A stretch of DNA of 64,000 nucleotides. It comes from Narthecium ossifragum. Its lineage: Eukaryota > Streptophyta > Magnoliopsida > Dioscoreales > Nartheciaceae. This document shows, one piece after another, positions 9,919 to 20,155 of this stretch. Position 1 is the stretch's first letter. Each line of letters begins with the position of its first letter. A program made the translations under genes and the position numbers. The stretch covers positions 13,448,061 through 13,512,060 of the forward strand of contig OY986967.1 of NCBI GenBank assembly GCA_963920575.1. Direction: 5' to 3'. The notes below the pieces were generated by a model. The model searched no databases. It was not told the origin of the DNA and was given only the letters and a program-made list of their open reading frames with translations.

Positions 9919-11247
9919 TGTTACGAGCGGTCTACTCGTGATCCTCTCGTAATGAGTCTCTACTGCTCAAATCGATCAGAATCGGCCTTATCGGACTTGA
10001 TTTGAGTCCAATTGGCTGAATTGGCTAGCTGGATCGGATCTGGCTAAGCCTGATTGGATGGGACTTGACTGGTTCAAGTCTGAATTGATCTGGATCAGGT
10101 GGACCAGGTTCAATTAGTTGGATCTGGCTGAATCAGTGGTTGGGCTGAATCGGACTGGACTTGACTGAACCAATTTGGTCAAGTGGCTTGAGGAATATCC
10201 GACGGCTGAGGATCGCCGGAGTGGATCGCCGGCGTAGGGGCGGCGGCGGCGGTCGGGATAGTGGCAGGACAGGTCGCGGGTTGTTGGGGAAGAGATCCAC
10301 CGGAGTGGATTGGTTGGAGGTGGGCTAGATCGGCGGGATCTAGAGGTCGAGGGCGGCGGGGTTGGGTTCACCGGCGTCGGGGACGACGAGGAGCTCGGCT
10401 GGAGGCCGGGAATGGTCAGGGATGGTTGGGATCGGGTCTACGGAGGCCGGCTATGGGTTTAGAGTGGGTTGGAGGTAAGATAGGGGTCGGACGCGGCTTG
10501 CCGGTGATGGGGATGGAGATCGGGTTCGCCGAGGACGGCGCCGAAGGCGATGGAAGACGGCGGGGAAGGGCTGGCCTGAGTCGTGGGAGGTAGAGGAAGA
10601 GATTGGCGGTCTTAGGTGGCGACGGGGGTGGCCGGAGAGGCTGGACGGAGGTATGGCCGGCGGTAGGTAGGGTTGGATCACGGGAGAGAAGTGGAGAAGA
10701 TGATGCTGAGGTGGCAGGTGACAGGGAGAGAGGGCTGACGTGGCGCTGACGTGGAGGAGAGAGAAAGTGACGGGAGAGAGAGAAACACTGGTGGAGGCGG
10801 TGCCGGCTGCGGGGAAGATGACCGACGGGGAAGAAGGTGGATCTATGGTAGATATCTGGTGGAATCTACTTTACTTCTACTCCTATGATATTCTACTCCT
10901 ATGATAACTTATCAACTACTCTTAATCATTCATCTCATGCATAACCTAATACAAACTACTAAGGTCCTTTTATAGAGACCTGACAGAGTCCTAATCCACT
11001 AGAAAAACCCCCTTGCTTAATTAGCAAGTAATAAGGTTTCTGACTCAACTCAACTTCCTAACTCAAAGGGACTCTTAATTAATTCCTAACAATCAACTAG
11101 GACTCAATAAAAGACTAATGATAAATACTAATTAAATACTCTAGTTTGAACTAGGGAAGTCCAAGTCACACTAGGAAAGAGGTTGAACCAGTTTGGTTCC
11201 TCTTTTGGGTTCGGGTCCAGTTGGTTGAGTCGGATCGACTCGTATCA
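9919..11247 (-). repeat. 3' LTR of the complete LTR-A element
   Basis: The 1329-bp LTR is nearly identical to the 5' LTR at 13093-14370 apart from scattered substitutions and a stretch of about 50 bp (about 10765-10820) that the 5' LTR lacks. Confidence 0.95.
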
Positions 11248-12953
11248 CCCCCCCCTTCCTTCAAAATTGGCCTTGTCCTCAAGGCCAGAGTCAGGTCAGG
11301 TAGGATGGCTCCATGTGGCTGGACCGAATCAACTTGCTGCTGTAGTTCTGGACTCGGTGGGGAGAAACCAGGTCGATCCCATGTCGGGCCCAGTGGTAGC
11401 AGTGGCAGTGATGGATGAGCATCTGGCGGTCGATCTGACGGCTCAGGTAGCTCCAGGAATATGATCTTCAATGGCTCTCCTGGATCATCTTCATCATGTC
11501 CCATCAGTAGTGTTGCCCATGACCATAGGATGGGATCTGATGTCCATGGTCTGATCAACTGTGCAGGGACTTGGCTTGAATCTGGGTCAAGCTGGCTTTG
11601 GTCCAATCTGAAGTGAAGATGGTTGGACCATGCTTCTGCTGCACTAGTATGGACTAAAAGTTGGTTGAACCAAGTTGAATCTTCAACTGTGCTGAGTCGT
11701 ACTCTGGTCCAAACCTGTCTGACTTGGTTGGCTCTATCGGTGTCAATCTGGACTTGAGTCAGTTGAGCCAAACCGGTGTTACCATCATAATCAGATCTGA
11801 TCATATTGAAGGAGACATCTGAATAAGGAGGGTAGCTCCTTTGATTACTCATATCAACCTTCGGATGCTTGATCAACGGTCGAGGATGCATCTTGATCAC
11901 CTGGAGTTGATCTGGATGGTCCTGATTGCGGGGGACTCTTGGATCAGGTTCAGATCGAAGATCGGAACCACTGGATCGAAGATCACGCTGATCAAACGGC
12001 TGGATCAAGTTGCAGTCTTGATCGGACGGCTGAGAAGCTGCCGGAGCTAGACCAACGGCGAAACGAGCTCGTCGGAGAGTGGCAACGGCACAGGAAGCGT
12101 CGTAGGGACGAGGGGGTTCCATCCGTAAGGTCTGATCGTCGGATTGGGCCTCGGATGCACCGGATCTGAAGGTGGCGGCGCGGTGGAGGTTGTCGCCGGA
12201 GATCGTCGGTGAAGGAGTGCTCATCGGTAGCCGGGGATGGGTGGAAACGGTTCGTGAAGGTCTTGGGACCTTTCTCCGGGGTTTTGATCTTGAGATCATT
12301 CCCGGGAAGTGGCGGATTGGAGGAGGCCGGAACAGGGGAGTTCGCCGGAGTTGAATGTTGGCTATCCCGGCCTGAATCGGAGTCGTTGTTGGCCACGGTG
12401 GCTTCGGGGAAGGACGCCGATGCTTCCTCGGTGAGTATGTGGAGAGGAAGGCGTCGGAGGGCGGCGTGGGGGTGGCGGCTCGGGGACGAACCGACGGCCT
12501 CTGGTGTTGAGCCGGGACGATGAAGGGTTGACTCGGATCGAGCCGTGCGCGGGGAAGGAGATGAGCCGCTGGCGAGCCGCGGCTTGAGCCAGAGACGGGC
12601 CGAGTCCAAGGAGGGAAGAGAAAACTAGGGGAAATTCCGGAAAAATATGGAAAAATAGGGAAAATTCCGGAAAAATCAAGAGAATGTGGTAGATAGTGTT
12701 CACCCTGGTCTGGCAGAGGTTGCAACAACAGGTGCTTTGGTTCGATCTGAGAATCGGACGGTTGTTGCTCCTCGACTAGCTTATGGATCTCTTCTCCCTT
12801 ACTGATTGCTGGTGTCTCAGTCAGACTCGAAATTACAACCGGAGTAATAATCTGAGTTGGCTCAGGCTCAGGTTCTGCAATCATTATCCTCGGTGCTATA
12901 GTTGACCACTTACGGGAGATCTTCTCCATGTTTCTGCTTTGGCGTTCCATCAA
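11166..12953 (-). CDS. ORF-A of the complete LTR-A element, 595 codons, runs through the polypurine tract
   Basis: The frame is open from 13010 to 11166; 12953 is its first remaining Met. Upstream and in the same frame is ATG 13028, matching the start of the copy at 796, but codon 6 is TAG (11 bases into the frame, 13011-13013) where the other copy has CAG. Features in order are a charged helix (MERQSRNMEKISRKW), an acidic EPEPEPTQ stretch, IFPIFPYFSGISPSF, a long Arg/Pro/Ser-rich middle, NQRSYPPYSDVSFNMIRS, and a Pro-rich end. The last 28 codons cover the polypurine tract (KEGGG) and the first 82 bp of the 3' LTR. The block LALRTRPILKEGGGDTS resembles the tail of pol in several plant Ty3/gypsy elements (my recollection). 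No enzymatic domain is recognised. Confidence 0.55.
   Translation of the reverse strand: MMERQSRNMEKISRKWSTIAPRIMIAEPEPEPTQIITPVVISSLTETPAISKGEEIHKLVEEQQPSDSQIEPKHLLLQPLPDQGEHYLPHSLDFSGIFPIFPYFSGISPSFLFPPWTRPVSGSSRGSPAAHLLPRARLDPSQPFIVPAQHQRPSVRPRAATPTPPSDAFLSTYSPRKHRRPSPKPPWPTTTPIQAGIANIQLRRTPLFRPPPIRHFPGMISRSKPRRKVPRPSRTVSTHPRLPMSTPSPTISGDNLHRAATFRSGASEAQSDDQTLRMEPPRPYDASCAVATLRRARFAVGLAPAASQPSDQDCNLIQPFDQRDLRSSGSDLRSEPDPRVPRNQDHPDQLQVIKMHPRPLIKHPKVDMSNQRSYPPYSDVSFNMIRSDYDGNTGLAQLTQVQIDTDRANQVRQVWTRVRLSTVEDSTWFNQLLVHTSAAEAWSNHLHFRLDQSQLDPDSSQVPAQLIRPWTSDPILWSWATLLMGHDEDDPGEPLKIIFLELPEPSDRPPDAHPSLPLLPLGPTWDRPGFSPPSPELQQQVDSVQPHGAILPDLTLALRTRPILKEGGGDTSRSDSTNWTRTQKRNQTGSTSFLV
11248..11266 (-). 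promoter_or_regulatory. Polypurine tract of the LTR-A element
   Basis: On the minus strand, TTTTGAAGGAAGGGGGGGG abuts the TG of the 3' LTR. It is the expected second-strand primer. It is also read as codons by the 595-codon frame. Confidence 0.9.
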
Positions 12954-13077
12954 AGTTGAAACAAGATTTACCTCGGCCTGCAGACTCTTAATTTGATGTT
13001 CCCACCACTCCTAGGATACTCCGTACATGATGGCGAAGTTTCCAGTAGGGTCTGAACCGCACAGTCGGTGGAACGGA

Positions 13078-13089
13078 GCTCTGATACCA
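13078..13089 (-). promoter_or_regulatory. Primer binding site of the complete LTR-A element
   Basis: TGGTATCAGAGC on the minus strand, three bases inside the 5' LTR end at 13093. It is complementary to the 3' end of plant initiator-Met tRNA. Confidence 0.9.
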
Positions 13090-13092
13090 AGT

Positions 13093-14370
13093 TGTTACGA
13101 GCGCTCTACTCGTGATCCTCTCGTAATGGGTCTCTATTGCTCCAATCGATCAGAATCGGCCTTATCGGATTTGATTTGAGTCCAATTGGCTGAATTGGCT
13201 AGCTGGATCGGATCTGGCTGAGCCTGATTGGATGGGACTTGACTGGTTCAAGTCTGAATTGATCTGGATCAGGTGGACCAGGTTCAATTAGTTGGATCTG
13301 GCTGAATCAGTGGTTGGGCTGAACCGGACTGGACTTGACTGAACCAATTTGGTCAAGTGGCTTGAGGAATATCCGACGGCTGAGGATCGCCGGAGTGGAT
13401 CGCCGGCGTAGGGGCGGTGGCGGCGGTGGGGATAGTGGCAGGACGGGTCGCGGGTTGTTGGGGAAGAGATCCACCGGAGTGGATTGGTCGGAGGTGGGCT
13501 AGATCGGCGGGATCTAGAGGTCAAGGGCGGCGGGGTTGGGTTCACCGGCGTCGGGGACGACGAGGAGCTCGGCTGGAGGCGGGGAATGGTCAGGGATGGT
13601 TGGGATCGGGTCTACGGAGGCCGGCTATGGGTTTAGAGTGGGTTGGAGGTAAGATAGGGGTTGGACGCGGCTTGCCGGTGATGGGGATGGAGATCGGGTT
13701 CGCCGAGGACGGCGCCGAAGGCGATGGAAGACGGCGGGGAAGGGCTGGCCGGAGTCGTGGGAGGTAGAGGAAGAGATTGGCGGTCTTAGGCGGCGACGGG
13801 GGTGGCCGGAGAGGCTGAACGGAGGTATGGCCGGCGGTAGATAGGGTTGGATCATGGGAGAGAAGTGGAGAAGATGATGCTGAGGTGGCAGGTGATGGGG
13901 AGAGAGGGCTGACGTGGCGCTGACGTGGAGGAGAGAGAAAGTGACCGACGGGGAAGAAGGTGGATCTATGGTAGATATCTGGTGGAATCTACTTTACTTC
14001 TACTCTTATGATATTCTACTCCTATGATAACTTATCAACTACTCTTAATCATTCATCTCATGCATAACATAATACAAACTACTAAGGTCCTTTTATAGAG
14101 ACTTGACAGAGTCCTAATCCACTAGAAAAACCCCCTTGCTTAATTAGTAAGTAATAAGGTTTCTGACTCAACTCAACTTCCTAACTCAAAGGAACTCTTA
14201 ATTAATTCCTAACAATCAACTAGGACTCAATAAAAGACTAATGATAAATACTAATTAAATACTCTAGTTTGAACTAGGGAAGTCCAAGTCAAACTAGGAA
14301 AGAGGTTGAACCAGTTTGGTTCCTCTTCTGGGTTTGGGTCCAGTTGGTCGAGTCGGATCGACTCGTATCA
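13093..14370 (-). repeat. 5' LTR of the complete LTR-A element
   Basis: The 1278-bp LTR is shorter than its partner by about 50 bp. The loss lies between two GTGAC/ATGAC repeats near 13942, as expected of a slippage or short-homology deletion. Its TATA box (CTCTATAAAAGGACC on the minus strand) is near 14090. Confidence 0.95.
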
Positions 14371-14375
14371 ATAGA

Positions 14376-14511
14376 GCAGAAAAATCAAAGAAGAAATAAA
14401 GAAATAAAGACTAAGGAAAATGAACGAAGTTACCGCTTTCGATGTCTACAATCACTATAATCTGATTCTGGCGCTTTTCTAAACCGTCTCCCCGGCAACG
14501 GCGCCAATTTT
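14376..14511 (-). promoter_or_regulatory. Ath1 leader with tRNA-Asp-type PBS (14488-14506)
   Basis: On the minus strand, TGGCGCCGTTGCCGGGGAG follows the LTR end after a short T/A spacer. Athila elements are known to prime from tRNA-Asp, and this matches that PBS type. The rest is the A-rich leader that leads towards gag, interrupted by the LTR-A element at 14370. Confidence 0.85.
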
Positions 14512-15634
14512 TTATGTCGCTCAAATGTGTCACACACAGTGGTCGCGGTGCAGTACAGCATAAGAGAGGTCGAACCCACAGAGAGACAAGCAAGAAGGAT
14601 CCAGAAACACGAATAACAATGTATTGAAGACAAACAAGAGCGTAAAAGTTAAGAAAATAGATCGGAGATGTAGCGGTAAAATAAAGGTAACAAAGAAAAT
14701 CAGGATTTGAATGAGGCTAGGCTTTAGGAATCACTTCACTTGGATTTAGGTTCTTCTCTTCTCAATGGTTCATATGATACTCAGTTAAGGGATTCACATC
14801 CCAATCACCTTAACCGGAAGATATGGAACTATAAACCTAACAAAATACATAAATGTCTCCTCCTACGATAAGTTCTTCCTTTTTATAGTTCTAACTTCAT
14901 CCAACCAAACCTAAGAATACACGATACCGGTTGTCACTACAGGCAACGCGTAGCAAAAGTTCATCGGGACAAAGCCCTAACTCTATCTAACCGGATCTCT
15001 AAGAATACACAATACCAACTCTCACAATCGGCAATGCATAGCAAAGATTCCTCGGAATAGAGCCCCAACCTTGTCTTACCAGATCCCTAAGAATACACAA
15101 TACCAGTTGTCACTATGATACGAGTCGATCCGACTCGACCAACTGGACCCGAACCCAGAAGAGGAACCAAACTGGTTCAACCTCTTTCCTAGTTTGACTT
15201 GGACTTCCCTAGTTCAAACTAGAGTATTTAATTAGTATTTATCATTAGTCTTTTATTGAGTCCTAGTTGATATTTGATTGTTAGGAATTAATTAAGAGTC
15301 CCTTTGAGTTAGGAAGTTGAGTTGAGTCAGAAACCTTATTACTTGCTAATTAAGCAAGGGGGTTTTCTAGTGGATTAGGACTCTGTCAAGGTCTCTATAA
15401 AAGGACCTTAGTAGTTTTGTATTAGGTAATGAATGATGAATGAAGAGTTATGAATTATTAGGAGTAGTTGATAAATTATCATAGGAGTAGAGATAATATA
15501 GCTTCCACCAGATATCTACCATAGATCCACCTTCTTCCCCGTCGGTCATCTTCTCCGCAGCCGGCATCGCCTTCACCTTCATCTTCTTTCTCCCCGTCAC
15601 TTTCTCTCTCCGCCACGTCAGCGACCCCACCGCC

Positions 15635-17381
15635 TGATGTCGCTCAAATGTGTCACGCACAGCGGTCGCGGTGCAGTACAGCATAAGAGAGGTCGAATCC
15701 CACAGAGAGACAAGCAGGAAAGATCCAGAAATACAAATAACAATAAATTGAAAACAATCAAGAGCGATAAAAGTTAAGAAAATAGATCGAAAATGTGATG
15801 GTAAGATAAAGGTAACAAAGAAATCAGGATTTGAATGAGGCTAGGCTTCAGGAATCACGTCACTCGGATTTAGGTTCTTCTCTTCTCAATGGTTCATATG
15901 GTACTCAGTTAAGGGATTCACATCCCAATCGCCTTAACCGGAAGATATAGAATTATGAATCTGATAAAATATAAATGTCTCTTTCTATGATTGGTTCCTC
16001 CTTTTTATAGTTCTAACTTCATCCAACCAAACCTAAGAATACACGATACCGGCTGTCACTACAGGCAACGCGCAACAAAAGTTCATCGGGACAAAGCCCT
16101 AACTCTAACCGGATCTCTAAGAATACACAATACCAACTCTCACAATTGGCAATGCATAGCAAAGATCTCACGGTATAGAGCCCCAACCTTATCTAACCAG
16201 ATCCCTAAGAATACACAATACCAGCTGTCACTACGGGCAATGCATAGCAAAGGTCTCATGAGACGCGGTAGGAGAATCAAAAGAGATAACTATGGGATCA
16301 CAATATCATAAAAGAAGCATGACTGGATTTATAATAATGTTTAACCACATAGAAATCCATAATCTGAAAATAATATTTGAAGATCCAATACATAGAAAAG
16401 AGTTTAACAATTAAGATTAAAAACTATGAACCATTGTTGGAGAAGAAACCCTAATCCTCGCTAGATCATCCGTCCGCCATGCCCGCGGATTACTCGGCCA
16501 TGGATGGAGATGTCTTCATCTTCTTCCCTTGGAAAAACGTCCAGAAAGAGCCTCCAAAAACGTCCAAGAAGTCCCCTTTGATTAGCCCTAAGTTTCCTAT
16601 TTATAGGGTCCAAGAATTAGTAAACTCGGATTAATCAAAACCGTTGATTTTCGTCACTGGGCAAGTCCGATCGATCCTTCTCGAGATGTTGGATCGATCG
16701 GTCTCTTGAAATCTCCAATCTTCTATTTACGCCCGAGTCCGATCGATGGACGGATCGATCGAACTCTGCTCCTCTAAAAAGCATACGTTTTGTCACCCTT
16801 TAATTCCCAAGTCCGATCGAACGAATTATGAGTGTTGGATCGATCGGATGAGCAAAAATCCGCTGTTTTTGGCTTTTTCCGAGTCCGATCGATCGGACCA
16901 TTGGTGTCGGATCGATCAGACCCTATAGGAGCGATGGAGGGATCGATCGGACCATGTTCAGCCAAAAAACACATGTTCTGTCACGATTCTGTGAGGTCCG
17001 ATCGATCGGTGGATCGCTCGGACTTCCAGCTTATTTTCCTTTCTGCCATTCAGACTGCGCATCGGTACTGAAATTGCCGTAACTTCCTTTAGGAAACTCG
17101 GAATCACGAACCGTAAAATTTCCCAGAATCTAGACTTCAAGAGCTTTCCAACCATATATGGCACATCATCTGGTTCTTCATGAGCAGGTACAGATTAATT
17201 GTTGAAGTTGATCCATATACTCTTTCCAGCTTCTTTTAGCTCCAATTTCCTGCATTTTCCAAACAACTATGTGAAGCATATAAAAGTATAAAAATAGTGC
17301 TAAAGAAGTTGATTAAGGGTGAAGATATAGCAATTGAGATGGTTTTAAGGTTGTTCAGAGTGCACTTTCATGCACTCATCA
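15635..17381 (-). repeat. Ath2 3' LTR
   Basis: 1747 bp, from TGATGTCGCTC (plus-strand view) to CACTCATCA. TATA box CCTATAAATAGG on the minus strand at about 16598-16609, with a palindrome array at 16666-17027 just upstream of it in the transcription sense. Confidence 0.95.
16666..17027 (-). repeat. Array of about ten TCCGATCGATCGGA-type palindromes in the Ath2 3' LTR
   Basis: Motifs of the form TCCGATCGATC or GGATCGATCGG recur at about 16666, 16690, 16742, 16750, 16811, 16834, 16880, 16907, 16939, 16996 and 17009. They stand in sets separated by 20-60 bp of unrelated sequence, so this is not a simple satellite. The array lies 50-420 bp upstream of the TATA box. A copy is at 23166-23527 in the 5' LTR. 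A protein-binding role is inference. Confidence 0.75.
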
Positions 17382-17392
17382 CACCCCCCAAC
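17382..17392 (-). promoter_or_regulatory. Ath2 polypurine tract
   Basis: On the minus strand GTTGGGGGGTG directly precedes the TG of the 3' LTR. Confidence 0.8.
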
Positions 17393-18610
17393 CAGCTTAT
17401 TGCTAATCTCTAGCAATTCAAAGCGCATAGAATATAATTAAGCACACTAACGGTTCAAGGATGTAGACATGCATGATAAAAATTCTACCTTATCAAGTCG
17501 ATAGTGTTTTATGCAGTACAGAGCATGGGAACTTCTTATACTCATACACATACTACCAACACATGAAATTAACTTCTACACATCAAACATGCTAATCACC
17601 ATCTAGAATAATACATGTGATGTGACAAATAAGTGTTACGTACAGAAGCAACTTCTACCCACCATTAGCCCAAGCACACTACTATCTTCATGACCAATCA
17701 TCCAACCCTCGCACTTTAAGTACAGCATGCTCTCTTTTTTTTTTTTCAACTATCAGACATTTTGCCTTTTTACGCGAGCACCCTCCGCTTCTTGAGGCGC
17801 AAAGACCCGGTTACTTAGCAAAACACTTAATAGTTTTTTTTTTTTATCGCTATAAGTGGTTCTACCTTTTTACGCGAGCTCCCCGCTTCCTGAGGCAAGA
17901 ACACCCGATTACTCAGTAGATCACTTAATAGTTGTTTAGGCACAGCTTTATCAAGCTCCAGAACTTTTTCTTCTCTTTTTTTTTTTTCTTTGCATGCAAT
18001 ACTCAACACTAGCTAATGCTGAAATCATGGTCTAGATTGACAATAGCATGCTCATTCCTCTGGTGAGTATAATCGCCACTGCACATAAAGTGTTCGTGTG
18101 TGGATCACATGATGTTATACTTTCAGGTTATCACGCATGCAATCAATGTATTGGTCAATCCATATGAAAGCAACATATAGAATAAGCATAAAAATTTCAG
18201 CTCATGTACAATTTCTACTAATATAATCAAGTCAACACTGTTAAACTCAATAAGGTAGCATGCACAAGGTCATGCATGCCTATACCCCCAAACCTGAAAT
18301 TCACATTGTCCTCAATGTGTGCTAATCATGTAAATAAGCAGAAGGGTGTTGGCTGAATTTTCATATATAGCATAAATAAAAATAGGAAATCGAAATAAGA
18401 GCGAGGCCACCTGACAAAATATCGATTATCTCCTCAAGGCTCCTCATGGTGGCCGAATTTCTCATCTCCAGAATAGTAGTCGAATTCCTCAAGCAAGGCA
18501 AACGGTAGTCCAACATCCTAAGAAATAAGAGAGCAAACATAAACAAATGAAAACAAAAGCAAACAAACTAAAACAAACTATCCTAAGGGAAATGATAGAT
18601 AGGAGAAAGA
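17393..18610 (-). other. Ath2 region between integrase and 3' LTR: no gene recognised
   Basis: This 1.2-kb stretch is where some Athila elements carry an env-like ORF. I see none: only short frames, several T/A runs of 10-12 bases (17745, 17836, 17976), and the duplicated phrase TTTTTACGCGAGC with CTTCTTGAGGC/CTTCCTGAGGC (17767-17795 and 17867-17896). Confidence 0.6.
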
Positions 18611-20129
18611 TCATCCCTCGTAGACAGGGTCTACGAGAGAAACGGTGTGCTCCTCAGGGTCCGCTTTCTCTGGAATCTGTTTCAAACGCTGTCCATTAAC
18701 CGTAAACAGCCTCCCATCCTTTGGGTCTTCAACTTCCACAGCCCCATTCTCAAATATTCTGCTAATGGTGAAGGGGCCTGTCCAGCGTGATCTCAGCTTC
18801 CCAGGATGAAGATGCAGTCGTGCGTCATATAGATAAGCTTGTTGTCCGACTTTAAACGTCCTTCGCAGGATCTTCTTGTCATGGTAGGCCTTTGTCTTTG
18901 CCTTGAAGATCCGGGAACTCTCATAAGCATCATTTCTGAGTTCCTCTAGCTCAGATAGTTGGAGTTTCCGTTCCTGACCTGCAGCATCCAAAGTAAGATT
19001 TAATGACTTAATAGCCCAATATGCCTTATGTTCTAATTCGACTGGAAGATGGCATGGTTTTCCATAAACAAGGCGAAACGGCGACATCCCCAGGGTAGTC
19101 TTGTAGGCAGTGCGATATGCCCACAACGCGTCTGATAGCCTCAAGGACCAGTCCTTTCGGTTGGGGCTCACTGTCTTCTCCAGGATTTGCTTTATCTCTC
19201 TATTGGCTAATTCAGCTTAGCCATTCGTCTGTGGATGATAAGCAGTGGAAATCTTATGTGTCACTCCATACCTGCGCATCAAAGCCTCAAAAGAGCGGTT
19301 ACAGAAATGGGATCCTTGGTCACTAATAATGACCCTAGGAGTACCAAATCTAGACAAAACATGCTCTTTAAGAAACTTGATGACAGTGGAATGATCATTA
19401 TTCCTACATGCAATAGCCTCCACCCACTTAGAAACATATTCCACAGCCAACCAACAATATATATAAATAGCCAAAAGAAGAAGGAAAAGGTCCCATAAAA
19501 TCTATACCCCAACAATCAAAAATCTCTACAGCTTGAATTGGGTTCAAAGGCATCATGTGTCTTCTAGATAAAGCTCCTAATGTTAGGCATCTAGCACAGG
19601 ATTTGCAGAAACTATTAACATCACGAAACATAGTAGGCCAATAAAAACCACATTGAAGAATTTTAGCAGCAGTCTTTTTCATCGAAAAATGGCCTCCACA
19701 TGCATGAGAGTGACAAAATGTAATGATGCTTTCTATTTCATAATCTGGGACACAATGACGCATAATTTGATCAGGACAATACTTAAACAAACAAGGATCA
19801 TCCCAATAAAATTTCTTTACCTCAACAAAGAATCTACGCTTATCCTGCGCACTCCAAAAGGAAGGGATCTCACCTGTCGCTAAGTAATTAACAATGTGCG
19901 CATACCAGGGCAGTCGTGCAACTGAAAAGAGCTGCTCATCAGGGAAGTCATCCATGATCGGTGGCTGATTTTTCGCTACTTCCACCATCAACCTCGATAG
20001 GTGATCAGCGACAATGTTCTCCACGGAAAAGCGGGGACTAATCGAGCACCTAAGAACAAAAGCAAAACAAACCAAAAACAAAAGCAAACATGCAAGCACA
20101 CAATATAAAAATAACTCAAGCATTCTCAA
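18611..20129 (-). pseudogene. Ath2 integrase (one frameshift, one internal stop)
   Basis: The integrase would insert the DNA copy into the genome. Reading downward, a short tail of RNase H ([11 protein letters not shown]) is fused to unrelated hydrophobic codons. Next come the linker and the HHCC zinc domain (CHSHACGGHFSMKKTAAKIL ... CKSCARC). The catalytic core has its first Asp in GIDFMGPFPSSFG, its second in VIISDQGSHFCN, and the Glu in the AELANR segment. A frameshift near 19450 and a TAG at 19217 (where the other copy has CAG before AELANR) break it. The C-terminal part ([27 protein letters not shown]) is intact. There is no chromodomain, as expected for Athila. Confidence 0.92.
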
Positions 20130-20155
20130 GCATACAAGAAAGCAAATTGAGCAAA

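Larger units (their letters stand above)
9919..14370 (-). mobile_element. Complete non-autonomous LTR-A retrotransposon with TSD ATAGA
   Basis: This 4452-bp element has every hallmark: 5' LTR at 13093-14370, PBS at 13078-13089, a 1.85-kb internal region, a polypurine tract at 11248-11266, 3' LTR at 9919-11247, and a perfect TSD ATAGA (9914-9918 and 14371-14375). It sits in the Ath1 leader between PBS and gag. It encodes no RT or integrase, so it must use enzymes from elsewhere. It is the only complete LTR-A copy here and serves as the family reference. Confidence 0.95.

Noticed and set aside
16666..17027. CRISPR-like or satellite array
   Set aside because: Motifs are short palindromes with irregular spacing inside an LTR, in a eukaryotic context; there is no repeat-spacer regularity.
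17393..18610. Env-like ORF in Ath2
   Set aside because: No frame with signal peptide or membrane segment; the region is AT-rich with homopolymer runs and only short frames.
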